A DNA stretch of 64,000 bases from Planctomycetota bacterium (GTDB taxonomy: Bacteria > Planctomycetota > UBA1135 > GCA-002686595): contig DUBE01000043.1 in the NCBI GenBank assembly GCA_012960475.1, positions 62,001-126,000 on the forward strand, in the 5' to 3' direction. Of the stretch, positions 26,115-34,714 are shown one piece after another (the first letter of the stretch is position 1; each line of letters opens with the position of its first letter). The translations under genes were made by a program, and so were the position numbers. The notes below the pieces were generated by a model. The model ran no database searches, was not told the origin of the DNA, and saw only the letters and a list, made by a program, of their open reading frames with translations.

Positions 26115-26615
26115 TCAGATGGTGTGGGCCGGGCGACGGATAACCGGGGTGCGTTTGATTTTCTGCTGGAGCTTCATCAAGCCCTCCAGAAGGGCTTCCG
26201 GCCGCGGTGGACAACCGGCGATGTAGACGTCCACAGGAATGATGCGGTCAACCCCCTTCATCACGTTGTACCCGTACTTGAAGTAAGGCCCTCCACCGGT
26301 GGCACAGGCGCCCATGGCGATCACGTACTTGGGAAAGGGCATCTGGTCATAAAGACGCTTGACCCGTTCGCCCATCTTGTAGTTCACCGTTCCCGCCACG
26401 ATCATCAGATCAGCCTGACGAGGTGAGGCGCGGAAAGCTCCGGCTCCAAAGCGGTCCAGGTCATGGTGCGCGGCCCCCACCGCCATCATTTCAATGGCGC
26501 AGCAAGCCAGCCCAAAGGTCATGGGCCAGATGCTGTTCAGTCGAGCCCAGTTGAGCAACCAGTCGACCTTGGTGGTCAGGACGTTGTCGTCCAGAGACTC
26601 TTCAAGTAAACCCAT
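26115..26615 (-). CDS. nuoB: NADH-quinone oxidoreductase subunit B
   Basis: 166 residues. It holds the terminal 4Fe-4S cluster N2 that reduces quinone. The cluster cysteines are the tandem pair in [12 protein letters not shown] (about 33-44), [11 protein letters not shown] and IAGCPPRPE. It follows nuoA by 26 bp and precedes nuoC. No anomaly seen. Confidence 0.97.
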   Translation of the reverse strand: MGLLEESLDDNVLTTKVDWLLNWARLNSIWPMTFGLACCAIEMMAVGAAHHDLDRFGAGAFRASPRQADLMIVAGTVNYKMGERVKRLYDQMPFPKYVIAMGACATGGGPYFKYGYNVMKGVDRIIPVDVYIAGCPPRPEALLEGLMKLQQKIKRTPVIRRPAHTI

Positions 26616-26641
26616 GTGTGTTCCTGTTGTCTTTGCGGGCC

Positions 26642-27148
26642 CTAGGCGGCGTCCTCATCGGAGTCTGGATCTGATCCATCAGAATCCCCGTCGTTCTCTT
26701 CAAGCGTGGTCAAGTCCGGAATGGAAGTTGCCTCCCGCTTGCCCATTGGCACGTAGGCCTCCTTCGACCAGGTAAGGATCCAGTCCAGGTCGCCCTTGGC
26801 CCAAACCGCCACCAATCCGAAGAAGAGGATGGTCACGAACATGAATCCCTTGGCCAAAGCCCAGAGGCCTATCTCTGGATTCTCGAAGGCACGGTTCAAG
26901 ACCATGGCCCAAGGAAAAAGAAAGGCGATCTCCACGGCAAAGATCACATAGATCAAGGCCACCGTGTAGTAACGAATGTCGAACTGAACCCACGAATCAC
27001 CGATGGTCTCTTCGCCACACTCGTAGGTCTCAAGCCCTTCCGTACCCTTTCGCTTGGGACGAATCAGTGAACCTATTGCCAGATTGACGAGGACAAACAG
27101 GAAGCCGACCACAAGGAAGACCAGAACATTCAGATAGTCGAAATGCAT
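26642..27148 (-). CDS. nuoA: NADH-quinone oxidoreductase subunit A
   Basis: 168 residues, three transmembrane helices. It is the first gene of the operon. The family motif [20 protein letters not shown] is at about residues 42-61, followed by [17 protein letters not shown]. The usual bacterial NuoA ends soon after TM3. Here an extra acidic tail ([20 protein letters not shown] near the end) extends it by some 40 residues, echoing the odd tail on NuoI. The quinone-site loop between TM1 and TM2 is intact. Confidence 0.95.
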   Translation of the reverse strand: MHFDYLNVLVFLVVGFLFVLVNLAIGSLIRPKRKGTEGLETYECGEETIGDSWVQFDIRYYTVALIYVIFAVEIAFLFPWAMVLNRAFENPEIGLWALAKGFMFVTILFFGLVAVWAKGDLDWILTWSKEAYVPMGKREATSIPDLTTLEENDGDSDGSDPDSDEDAA

Positions 27149-27497
27149 GACCGGTTCAGGCTGGGGTTTGTGGGGATCGGGGGTTTGGGCTCAGCGCTGC
27201 TACGGGCCGCTTCCCCTTGAGACACAGGGGGTTGTGGCACATTGTCGCACCGCGCTGGCGTGTTAGCGCGCCGCTCTTTGTCGTGGGAATGAAGGCGGAG
27301 TTCCGACTCAGACTCAACGGGGATTGGAGAACTCGCGCGAGAGTCTAGAGAGGTGCCCCTGAACGGTCAAGCCGAGGCGCTCTTTCGGGTTCAGTTGTTG
27401 CCCATTTCTCGCCAACTGAAACCACCGGACTCCAGGGAGAGTCCTCCTGGCGGGAGCCCAAGGAGTCTTCCAATATGACCGCCACCCCCTCTGACCA
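27149..27497. other. Intergenic region upstream of the nuo operon
   Basis: About 350 bases before the divergent small open frame at 27498. It must contain the promoter for the minus-strand nuo operon, but I could not identify reliable boxes. A short hairpin, CGCGCT/AGCGCG, with an eight-base loop lies at 27251-27270. No RNA gene was recognised. Confidence 0.45.
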
Positions 27498-27800
27498 ATG
27501 AACAAACACGCGCCCGATACCCAGGGCCCAAGCCAGAGCGCCCTGGGCGCACCTCTTGAGATCGAACCCCAGATTCCCGCCCTCAAGCAAGCACCCCCAG
27601 GCGGGGCTGCAGGCCTCGCCCTGCCCGCAGTCCTGGCTGCCGCAGGGGTCCATATGGGTCTTCCCGCCCTGCTCTCCCTGGCCTCATTCGGAAGCACAGA
27701 GGAATTGTTCTGGACCACGGCATGGCTAGAGTGCATACGAGATACGGGATGGCGGTCCACTCTTGGGATCTTCTTGATCATAGTGGCGCTACGCAGATGA
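27498..27800 (+). CDS. Hypothetical small protein, uncertain
   Basis: A 100-residue open frame from ATG. It has a Pro-rich hydrophilic start, a hydrophobic stretch at about residues 35-63 (GGAAGLALPAVLAAAGVHMG and on) and a second hydrophobic end (STLGIFLIIVALRR). That would fit a small membrane protein. No family is recognised and no Shine-Dalgarno is visible. A longer open frame on the opposite strand (27314-27829) covers the same bases and looks less protein-like because it is rich in Arg, Ala and Pro. Either may be noise. Confidence 0.3.
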   Translation: MNKHAPDTQGPSQSALGAPLEIEPQIPALKQAPPGGAAGLALPAVLAAAGVHMGLPALLSLASFGSTEELFWTTAWLECIRDTGWRSTLGIFLIIVALRR

Positions 27801-27949
27801 CGGAATGTGCAACCTAGGGATAACCCCAATAGACGAAATCTGCTTCCTGAGCTATCATATCAGCCACTGTTGGCTTCTACATACCGTCGTACACCCAACC
27901 TAGCCAGGCCCCAGACCGGCCTTTCCGCCCGCACGGAGCATTCGATCAC

Positions 27950-28693
27950 ATGACCACTACAGCTACCGTCGCACCCATTGTCTACGGGCCATTCACCACC
28001 CAGCGCCTGACCAGAACCCTGGCCATTGACCTGTGCGCTGCCCGCAATCACATGGTTGTCTCTTCTGACAGCACTCTGCCCCGCTCTTCGCTGGTGGTGA
28101 CCACCGTCGCCACACGAATGATCGAACTCTCCAAAGCAGGAGAGAAAGTCAAGAGCGTGGTAGTCATCGGCTCGAGCGCCGATCCCACCGAACACCCGAA
28201 CCTACGCGAAGCCACCGAGAACTTTCGCACCCTTTGCAACAAGTGGTTCCCGCGGGCCAAGCTTTACCTTCAAAGCAACTGCGCCAACATCGGATCTCAC
28301 GATGTGCGTGCAGCTCTCTCGATCTACGACCGCGTCCTGGCCCGTTTTGAATGGGGCACCGCCAAGACCTTCACCGCCTTGACCGGTGGCAAATCCCAGG
28401 ACCTCGCGGTGCTGGTCAAGGATCTGCACTACTACGACAACCTGATTGTCATGGCCAGCATCTACCGCGGTAGCCAGGACAACTCCAAGAGCAATGAGGT
28501 CAAGGCCTGGATCAAACGTCTGGCTGAGATCAAACCCACCTCAGTTCAAATCCTGAAGGGCTTGCCCTACAACCCGAAGGAACGCAAGCTGCGCGCCGCC
28601 CCCACCAGTGTGATCAGCAAGATCGTCGAGCAGATTGGGGAAGAAACCGGCTTGGCTGTCACGGTGCATGAAGACGAACTCTTGATGCGATAG
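27950..28693 (+). CDS. Radical-SAM-like protein lacking the CX3CX2C cluster motif
   Basis: 247 residues. The order of conserved blocks follows radical SAM proteins of the YGP-x-x-S-R-R-L-G group: IVYGPFTTQRLTRTLAIDL (about 10-28), a GEPTLHP-like block GSSADPTEHPNL (about 74-85), a strand-plus-Asn block LYLQSNCANIGSHDVRAAL, a block resembling D-x-G-x-x-x-T-F-x-x-[IL]-N-R-P (FEWGTAKTFTALTGG), NSKSNEVKAWIKRLAEIKP and VQILKGLPYNP. Where active members have the cluster motif, this protein reads CAARNHMVVSSDS with only one cysteine. It therefore probably cannot bind the SAM-reducing 4Fe-4S cluster. It may be a regulatory or structural paralog. The frame is intact, so it is not a simple pseudogene. 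A strong palindrome follows the stop. Confidence 0.72.
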   Translation: MTTTATVAPIVYGPFTTQRLTRTLAIDLCAARNHMVVSSDSTLPRSSLVVTTVATRMIELSKAGEKVKSVVVIGSSADPTEHPNLREATENFRTLCNKWFPRAKLYLQSNCANIGSHDVRAALSIYDRVLARFEWGTAKTFTALTGGKSQDLAVLVKDLHYYDNLIVMASIYRGSQDNSKSNEVKAWIKRLAEIKPTSVQILKGLPYNPKERKLRAAPTSVISKIVEQIGEETGLAVTVHEDELLMR

Positions 28694-28735
28694 AGCCATA
28701 GCGAAAACGCTCCAATAGCCCCACCCAAATTCCCC

Positions 28736-28773
28736 CGCGCGGGAGCTTTCAGTGCACTGAAAGCTCCCGCGCG
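28736..28773. terminator. Perfect 38-base palindrome, probable terminator
   Basis: The arm CGCGCGGGAGCTTTCAG is repeated exactly inverted around a central TGCA, giving a perfect 38-base palindrome 43 bases after the stop of the gene at 27950-28693. The following bases (TCTTGGTTTCT) are T-rich but not a clean run. Rho-independent termination is the simplest reading. Confidence 0.7.
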
Positions 28774-28851
28774 TCTTGGTTTCTGAGCATCCACAGGACC
28801 GACGAACACCCCACCGGGAACACCCTGGAACCCGGTCCACCTAAATCGAGC

Positions 28852-28905
28852 AAGACCCCTTCCTGCGGTGCCGATAACCACCTAGGAGGGAAGGCAAGGG
28901 GTCTT
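28852..28905. promoter_or_regulatory. Inverted repeat just upstream of the outer-membrane protein gene
   Basis: AAGACCCCTT at 28852-28861 and its exact inverse AAGGGGTCTT at 28896-28905 flank a 34-base loop. The right arm ends 24 bases before the ATG at 28930, so the structure would sit in the 5' leader. It could be a leader hairpin, an operator or a weak terminator. Confidence 0.35.
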
Positions 28906-28929
28906 CCCAATCCCTACCCGGTACTCCTC

Positions 28930-29544
28930 ATGATCCTGATCCTGATCGCCTCCCTCAGCGCCTCCCCCGTCCACCAGCCTTCACTCGCGGACCCCGGCAG
29001 ACTGCAGGCCCCGGGCAGCAACTTTCGCTACGACTACATTGACATCGGCACAGGGCGCGAGGACAAAAGCGGCCTCAATGTGGAGGCCGATATTCTGCAA
29101 TTCAACGCTTCACTAGAACTCAACGATACCTGGTTCACCCGTTTTGGCTACGGGATGAACTCAGCCGAAATACTCACGACCAAGATAGATCAAACCACTC
29201 TTCAAGTGGGCCTGGGGCTACACTCGATGATGGCCAGGCAGATCGACCTCTACGGAGTGGTGTCATATGTGGACTACGACTTGGAAACTACGGACAGTGG
29301 CGTGGATCAAAACACCCCCGGCATCGACGGCATCAGCTACACAATCGGCGCACGAATGCACACTTCGTCTTGGCTCGAACTCGATATCAACTACACGATA
29401 ATTGAAGTTGACGACCTGGACTCTGACCCGCGCATCGGCCTGACGGCCTTGATCGGGGTCTCTTCCGCAGTCTCCCTAGGGGCCACCTATAGCACCAGTG
29501 ACGACAGCGATATTCTGGGCATAGGTCTACGCATCTATTTTTGA
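28930..29544 (+). CDS. Outer-membrane beta-barrel protein, hypothetical
   Basis: 204 residues. A short hydrophobic leader (MILILIASLSASPVHQ) is followed by alternating polar/hydrophobic strands with aromatic ends (FRYDYIDIGTG, LQVGLGLHSMM, IDLYGVVSYVDYDLE, ISYTIGARMHTSSWLELDIN, VSLGATYSTSDDSD), finishing in GIGLRIYF with a terminal phenylalanine. This is the classic signal for BAM-assembled barrels. The size fits an eight-strand OmpA/OmpX-like barrel. No enzyme motif is seen and the function is unknown. Confidence 0.75.
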   Translation: MILILIASLSASPVHQPSLADPGRLQAPGSNFRYDYIDIGTGREDKSGLNVEADILQFNASLELNDTWFTRFGYGMNSAEILTTKIDQTTLQVGLGLHSMMARQIDLYGVVSYVDYDLETTDSGVDQNTPGIDGISYTIGARMHTSSWLELDINYTIIEVDDLDSDPRIGLTALIGVSSAVSLGATYSTSDDSDILGIGLRIYF

Positions 29545-29631
29545 GTCCGTCAGGTGCCGGTCACCTCTTGTCACCATTCTCAACGATGAGCACCGCACAG
29601 CTAAGGCCATGCGAACGAGACCATCTGAAGA

Positions 29632-30729
29632 CTACTCCCCTCCTGTGCCCACCAGCAGACGCACCAAGGCATCTATGTCGATCACGCTGGGAACATCTGG
29701 ATTATTGGAATTGAGGGTTATGGATTGAAAGATCAGGTTTTCAGCTGCGTCACGTGCTTGCAGTATGCGGCCACCGACGGTGTCAAGTGCTTCGTTCTTC
29801 AACTTGTCGCGCAGAGCATCGGCCTTGGTGACGGCAAGATTGCCATCGGCCACCAGCACCTCGTATTCCGCGTCTACTGTGGCGCGTACGCGCAAGTCGT
29901 ACTCGTTTGATTCACCGAGCACTTGAGCGACCTTGACCTTGTTGTTTGAAGACGATTCTTGGAGCTGCTTGTCCCAGGTAGCGACTAGCTTCTTGACTTG
30001 CGCTTCGGTCAGTTTTTCGATCCTACCGGTCTTAGCCAGAGCCTCTTCCACCTTCTGCAAGCTCTCTTCAAGCAAGGCCAACTGCTGCTTGAGCTGACGA
30101 TCCTGCAGTTTGCGCTCATAGGTCTCGGGAAAGCGCACTGCCCGGATCATGAGACGGTCAGGCATGATGTGAAACTTTCGAAGGGCCTCGATCAACACCG
30201 GCATGGTGTCGGTGGCACGCTGCAGGCGGGTTTCGGTTTGCACAAAGTCCTCTGGCGAGAGCTGAGCCAGTTCCTCGCGCAGGACACTCTGCACCGTTGA
30301 AACCACGCGGTCGCGGTAAGAAGTCTGCAGACCCTCGGCAACCAGTAGATTGGCCTCGCCTTCGATGATGTGGTAGGTCACGGTCACATCGATGGCCGCG
30401 GTATTGTTGTCCTTGGTACGGATATCAAGAGGCGGTCTACGTTGAGAGTTTTCTGCGCCAACCACAAACATCCCGCGGCCGGACCGGTGGGAATCAGTGC
30501 TACTGAAAGTCAAGAAGTGTGAGCGTCGATCGAGGCGGTGCCACTTGTGCACGCCTATAACTCCCAGATGCAGCCCGGGCTCGAAGTCAATGGTTTCCAC
30601 TCCCGAACCCCAAGCATTTGCGCGCACTCCGATCTCACCGGGATTGATCTTGATGGTCAAGCCCGAGGACAGAATAGCCGTCAGAATGGCTAGAATAATA
30701 AGGCCCATGAAGAGCTTGTGAGGTTTCAT
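29632..30729 (-). CDS. SPFH/band 7 domain protein, prohibitin-like
   Basis: 365 residues. One N-terminal transmembrane segment (LFMGLIILAILTAILSSGL) is followed by the band 7 opening INPGEIGVRANAWG and LEPGLHLG-type sequence, then a domain with DVTVTYHIIEG (about 115-125) and a helical, coiled-coil-rich part (about 195-260, KLQDRQLKQQLALLEESLQK). SPFH proteins form large membrane-associated rings that organise proteases or lipid domains. Its start overlaps the stop of the second SPFH gene (30726-31904) by four bases (ATGA). The two therefore probably form a hetero-oligomer, as HflK and HflC do, although no FtsH gene is nearby. Confidence 0.85.
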   Translation of the reverse strand: MKPHKLFMGLIILAILTAILSSGLTIKINPGEIGVRANAWGSGVETIDFEPGLHLGVIGVHKWHRLDRRSHFLTFSSTDSHRSGRGMFVVGAENSQRRPPLDIRTKDNNTAAIDVTVTYHIIEGEANLLVAEGLQTSYRDRVVSTVQSVLREELAQLSPEDFVQTETRLQRATDTMPVLIEALRKFHIMPDRLMIRAVRFPETYERKLQDRQLKQQLALLEESLQKVEEALAKTGRIEKLTEAQVKKLVATWDKQLQESSSNNKVKVAQVLGESNEYDLRVRATVDAEYEVLVADGNLAVTKADALRDKLKNEALDTVGGRILQARDAAENLIFQSITLNSNNPDVPSVIDIDALVRLLVGTGGE

Positions 30730-31904
30730 TGGTTGCCTCCTGCACGACCTGCGGACAGGCTCGTCGCACTTGCTTCGCGTAAGTCGGTGTGTTCAAGCCG
30801 TTTTGGCTCAGGGTCTCGGCTGTAAGGCACGAGCGTAAAAGTAATATTCTTGAGCTTCTCGATCAGGGCCGCACGCACCACCACTTCACCGCGCTCCTCA
30901 AGCGCGGTTGCCTGGGCCAGAATACCTTCGGCCTCCTTGGTGTACTTGGCGGTCATACCCCGGGCGCTCTGCACAAGTTGGGCATTCATCGCCTTGGCAT
31001 CAAATTCCCGACTGACGACATAGGCATCCGCATCTTTTTGAATCTTGATCTGGGTCTGCTCGGCGTTGAGTAGCTCCTTGGTCAGGCTTCCCTGCAAGCT
31101 CTCCCACTCGATCTCCTTCTCCTTGGTGGCTCCTGCCAACAAGCGTGCCCGCTCGTTCACGAGGCGCTTTTCCTCTTCGCGCAGCTTCTCGACTTCTTGA
31201 TCTGCTTCCTTACGGTCTTCGATGGCCTGCTCATAGGCCGGATCGAAACGCGGCTTGGGACAGATCACCTGAATCAGTTGCAAACCGTGTTCTTCGAGCA
31301 TCAAGCTCAAGCGCTCTTCACTTGCGATTCGTGCAGCTTGATAAATGGTAGGGTCGGCCACTTCCACGGCGGAATACTTGCCAAACTCGTCCCGCAGGAC
31401 CGAGCGAGCAAAAGCGCGAATCCATTCTCGTTTGAATCCATCCCCTGGGCCCGAGTCATCCAACAGTGTCCCTGCACTTCCCGGCAGGATCGAATACTGA
31501 ATCTCCAAGTCATCAAAGGAGAAGTTCGATCCGTCTTTGGCACGCACTGTAAGAAAAGGAACATGGTTGGTTCCCAGCGCCCGATCCCCAGCCATCAAGA
31601 ACTTCTGCGGCGTACGATCAAGCTTGAACACATCCTCGATAAAGGGAATATAGATCTGATAACCCGGATTGGTGATCACTGTACGATTGCCGGTGATGTA
31701 GTTGATCTTGACGGCAACTTGTTCAGCCGTAATGTTGGTAACGCCCAACTTGCCCATGGAGCCGAGCATGACCAAGATGATCACGACAAGCCCAACCCCT
31801 ATAGCAAGGACCAACCGGGGACCGTTGATAGTCAGTGTTGGGCCTCCGGGGTGAAGCTCAAAAGTCTTGCCGCCGGAGGGTGGATCGTCGTCGATTGTCT
31901 GCAT
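30726..31904 (-). CDS. SPFH/band 7 domain protein, partner of the downstream SPFH gene
   Basis: About 392 residues from the ATG at 31904, which has a good AGGAG seven bases upstream. The frame extends to 31976, but without an SD. One transmembrane segment (about residues 30-52, LVLAIGVGLVVIILVMLGSM), a band 7 core with YITGNRTVITNPGYQIYIPF and YSILPGS, and a long charged coiled coil (about 225-275, EDRKEADQEVEKLREEEKRL). It is translated first in a two-gene unit with another SPFH protein. Its N-terminus (TIDDDPPSGGKTFELHPGG) should face the cytoplasm. The client protein is unknown. Confidence 0.85.
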   Translation of the reverse strand: MQTIDDDPPSGGKTFELHPGGPTLTINGPRLVLAIGVGLVVIILVMLGSMGKLGVTNITAEQVAVKINYITGNRTVITNPGYQIYIPFIEDVFKLDRTPQKFLMAGDRALGTNHVPFLTVRAKDGSNFSFDDLEIQYSILPGSAGTLLDDSGPGDGFKREWIRAFARSVLRDEFGKYSAVEVADPTIYQAARIASEERLSLMLEEHGLQLIQVICPKPRFDPAYEQAIEDRKEADQEVEKLREEEKRLVNERARLLAGATKEKEIEWESLQGSLTKELLNAEQTQIKIQKDADAYVVSREFDAKAMNAQLVQSARGMTAKYTKEAEGILAQATALEERGEVVVRAALIEKLKNITFTLVPYSRDPEPKRLEHTDLREASATSLSAGRAGGNQ

Positions 31905-32015
31905 GGATATCTCCTGAGTGGTGAAGGGCTGGGATGCTACCCTATTGGTACCCCGAGTTGATGAGGGCCTACGCAATGCCCCTGAAGCTATTCACTCGGG
32001 TACCCTGGGATCTCC

Positions 32016-34634
32016 ATGCGAACCTCCATCTTGATTCTCCTGGGCTTTCTGGTGCTGTGCATGGTGGGTTTCTACCTGCTCAGTTCATCCAACAACCCGA
32101 AGCCGCCTCCCCAGATGGAGTTGGGAGTCGAGGGCAAATCCAGGGCTGCTGCAGATGAGGCATACACCCCTGCACCCGTAGAGCCCACGCCCAAAATCAT
32201 TCTGCGGGGCGAGGCGCTGGCTGATGACTCAGCCCACGCCATCTCTGTGATCGATGCCGAGACCGACCAACTAATTCCCGGTGCAGAGATATTTGTGGTG
32301 GACCTGCCAGAAGAAAGTCGCTCCCGCTGGCTCTATCGCAAAGAACCCACGCGGGAATGTCTGGAGATGGTGATCAATGAGGGCTTGCGCTCGATCTCAA
32401 ATCCCCTCGGCCAGGCCTGGATTGCGCAACCCACAGGCCTTGGCATCGTCGTAGCCCGCACCGCTTCCCACTTCGGTGTAGAACTGCTCAATGAAAAAGA
32501 GCAGCCTTGGCAGGTCAAGCTTCGCCCCGATCCAAGCTGGACGGTATCGGTGAAGGACTCACGTGGCGAGCCATTAGTCGACCTCCCCATGAGGTTGATG
32601 GGAGTCTCCAAGAAAGAGGGGGGGAAATACGAATACGAACGAATCAACACAGATGACGAGGGGAAAATCCGACTCTTCCATCTGAATACCATGATGGCCC
32701 GTTGGAAACGCAATCAACTCCTTATTGAGCCAGTAGCGCTCCTGAGAGAGCCCGTTTCAATTCAGTTCGATCCAAACAACCCGCGACCCTTGACCATACA
32801 CCTGCCAAACCTAGGCAGGACTGAAGTCAAGCTGAAGATGGTCAACGGCGAACCTCTGCAGCAATACCCTCTCAGAAATGTACGAGTCACCATCCACTTG
32901 GAGGGGAGGCAGGAAACGCACGGCGGCCTGGTAATCCGGCCGGACGCCACTGAGCACTACACAGCATTCGTCGAAACCTTCCAAACCGTGTATGGGGCCT
33001 TGAAACTCAGGGGCCATGGTGAAAATAGAGCGGCTGCCGAAGGGACGGGTCCCGGGCCCACCAAGCCTGGCGAGAAAACCGATCTTCACCTGCAGATGAC
33101 GGGTAAAGCCCTGTTCCTCCGCATGAGGATCATGCAAGCGCCCGACAATCCCGTAGCAAACAAGATTATCCACATCCGGCAACGCTCCTTGAACTACCAG
33201 GGATACGGATCTCGGACTAATCGGACCCCAAGAGAAATCACAACCAACGCCAATGGCGTGTTGTTCGTTCCATCCAAGCTACCAAAGAACGAACAGGTCT
33301 CGACTCTGACCCTGCGTGCACCCTCAATACCAGGCCGTGAGGCCATTACGCATATTCCTCCGAACCCAACTAGATCTTTGATCGACCTGGGGGACATCTG
33401 GCTAGAAAAGATGCCCATTCTCCTAGCCGGCCGAATTGTGAACACGGAGGGCAAACCATTTGCCTCCGCCGCCCTCGAAATCCAATGCCAGCCCCTAGAG
33501 GAGGATCGCCCCACACTTGACGCCAGGGTGAAGGAACATATCCAAGTCCATGGATCAAACTCCATAGACCATCTGCGTGAGGCGTGGGAGAGAGACAGTC
33601 TCGATAACAGCTACAAGCTTGGCCCGGGCTTCAAACTCAAGCCCGATGAATCAGGTAGGTTCTCGGTAACATCTGCCGAACGGATAGCTTCGGTGCGGGC
33701 ACGTGCATCCTACGAAGGGAAGGTGGCGGGAGAATGGCAGGTATTTCCCCCAGGCACAAGAGGGGTCGAGATCACCTTGGAGTCGCCGGCAAGCCTGTCT
33801 GGTTCAATCCTCCTGCCCAAGGGGCTGCCAAGTAGTCGGCTTGGACTATCTATCAAACACAGCGGAAAAGAATCCTCGGAAAGCACCCGGAGTCTCAAGC
33901 TGACCCAAGAGGGAGATGTGGCGTACTGGAAAGCACATAAGCTACTCCCAGGAACTTGGACCATTTCAATCACCCTATTGAATGCGTTCAGCTGGACGCC
34001 TCTAGTCACTCCGATCAAGGTAACACTGACCGCAGGAGAAAAGCATGAATTGCCACAAGTCAACCTGGCCGACAAGGTCAGTCTTGTCAATGTCAGTGTG
34101 CTCGACGAATCCGGCGCACCAGTAGAAGGCGCCTTGGGAACTCATAACTACCCCGATAGCGTTGACATAAACATCACTGATGGCAAGGCATCCTTCCTCA
34201 TACGCAGGCAAACCGATACAGCCTGGTTTGGAGCCAAAGGCTACGTGGCCCAGTCCTTGAAGAACCCCAAAGATGGAGACTCGGTGATCCTCAAGAGGGG
34301 TTTCCAGGTACGAATACGACTCACCAACCCCGAAGTCCTTGATGCCACCGACCTCCCCCTTACAGCACAATTGAATGGGTGGGTGGGTGACCATTGGGTG
34401 CGCCATCAAATTCTACAAGGAACGCGCGAAGAGTTTGACAAGAATGGAGAGGTCACGGTGAGGACATCCAAACACGGGCGCCTCTCCCTGAGCACGGTTC
34501 TGGGCAAGAAGTCCAATGTTAAATGCACTCCTGAGGAACTCCACATCAAAGAGCAGAGCACAGTCCAGGAATTCTCGGTAACCCTGGATCCGCAAAGCAC
34601 CCAGGGATTAATTCTGAAACTCAATGATCGTTGA
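32016..34634 (+). CDS. Large anchored protein with carboxypeptidase-regulatory-like repeats
   Basis: 872 residues. The N-terminus is a single signal-anchor (MRTSILILLGFLVLCMVGFY) and a proline-rich linker, so nearly the whole protein should be extracytoplasmic. The body consists of successive beta-sandwich-like modules with the repeated idea D-x-x-G-x-P-[LIV] ... T-[ND]-x-x-G-x-[ILV] (DSRGEPLVDLPMRLMG then TDDEGKIRLF; NTEGKPFASAALEIQ; DESGAPVEGALGTHNY). These resemble carboxypeptidase-regulatory/transthyretin-like or Ig-like folds. No catalytic motif is seen. The build is like the 241-residue protein at 1110-1835. It is transcribed divergently from the SPFH pair. The function is unknown, with a cell-surface or envelope role likely. 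Confidence 0.75.
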   Translation: MRTSILILLGFLVLCMVGFYLLSSSNNPKPPPQMELGVEGKSRAAADEAYTPAPVEPTPKIILRGEALADDSAHAISVIDAETDQLIPGAEIFVVDLPEESRSRWLYRKEPTRECLEMVINEGLRSISNPLGQAWIAQPTGLGIVVARTASHFGVELLNEKEQPWQVKLRPDPSWTVSVKDSRGEPLVDLPMRLMGVSKKEGGKYEYERINTDDEGKIRLFHLNTMMARWKRNQLLIEPVALLREPVSIQFDPNNPRPLTIHLPNLGRTEVKLKMVNGEPLQQYPLRNVRVTIHLEGRQETHGGLVIRPDATEHYTAFVETFQTVYGALKLRGHGENRAAAEGTGPGPTKPGEKTDLHLQMTGKALFLRMRIMQAPDNPVANKIIHIRQRSLNYQGYGSRTNRTPREITTNANGVLFVPSKLPKNEQVSTLTLRAPSIPGREAITHIPPNPTRSLIDLGDIWLEKMPILLAGRIVNTEGKPFASAALEIQCQPLEEDRPTLDARVKEHIQVHGSNSIDHLREAWERDSLDNSYKLGPGFKLKPDESGRFSVTSAERIASVRARASYEGKVAGEWQVFPPGTRGVEITLESPASLSGSILLPKGLPSSRLGLSIKHSGKESSESTRSLKLTQEGDVAYWKAHKLLPGTWTISITLLNAFSWTPLVTPIKVTLTAGEKHELPQVNLADKVSLVNVSVLDESGAPVEGALGTHNYPDSVDINITDGKASFLIRRQTDTAWFGAKGYVAQSLKNPKDGDSVILKRGFQVRIRLTNPEVLDATDLPLTAQLNGWVGDHWVRHQILQGTREEFDKNGEVTVRTSKHGRLSLSTVLGKKSNVKCTPEELHIKEQSTVQEFSVTLDPQSTQGLILKLNDR

Positions 34635-34714
34635 CCCATCAGAATCATGGCGGGAACTCTCGTACGGACACTCCTACAGACTAAGCTGTATCCGTCCACA
34701 CCCGGACCCAAAGA

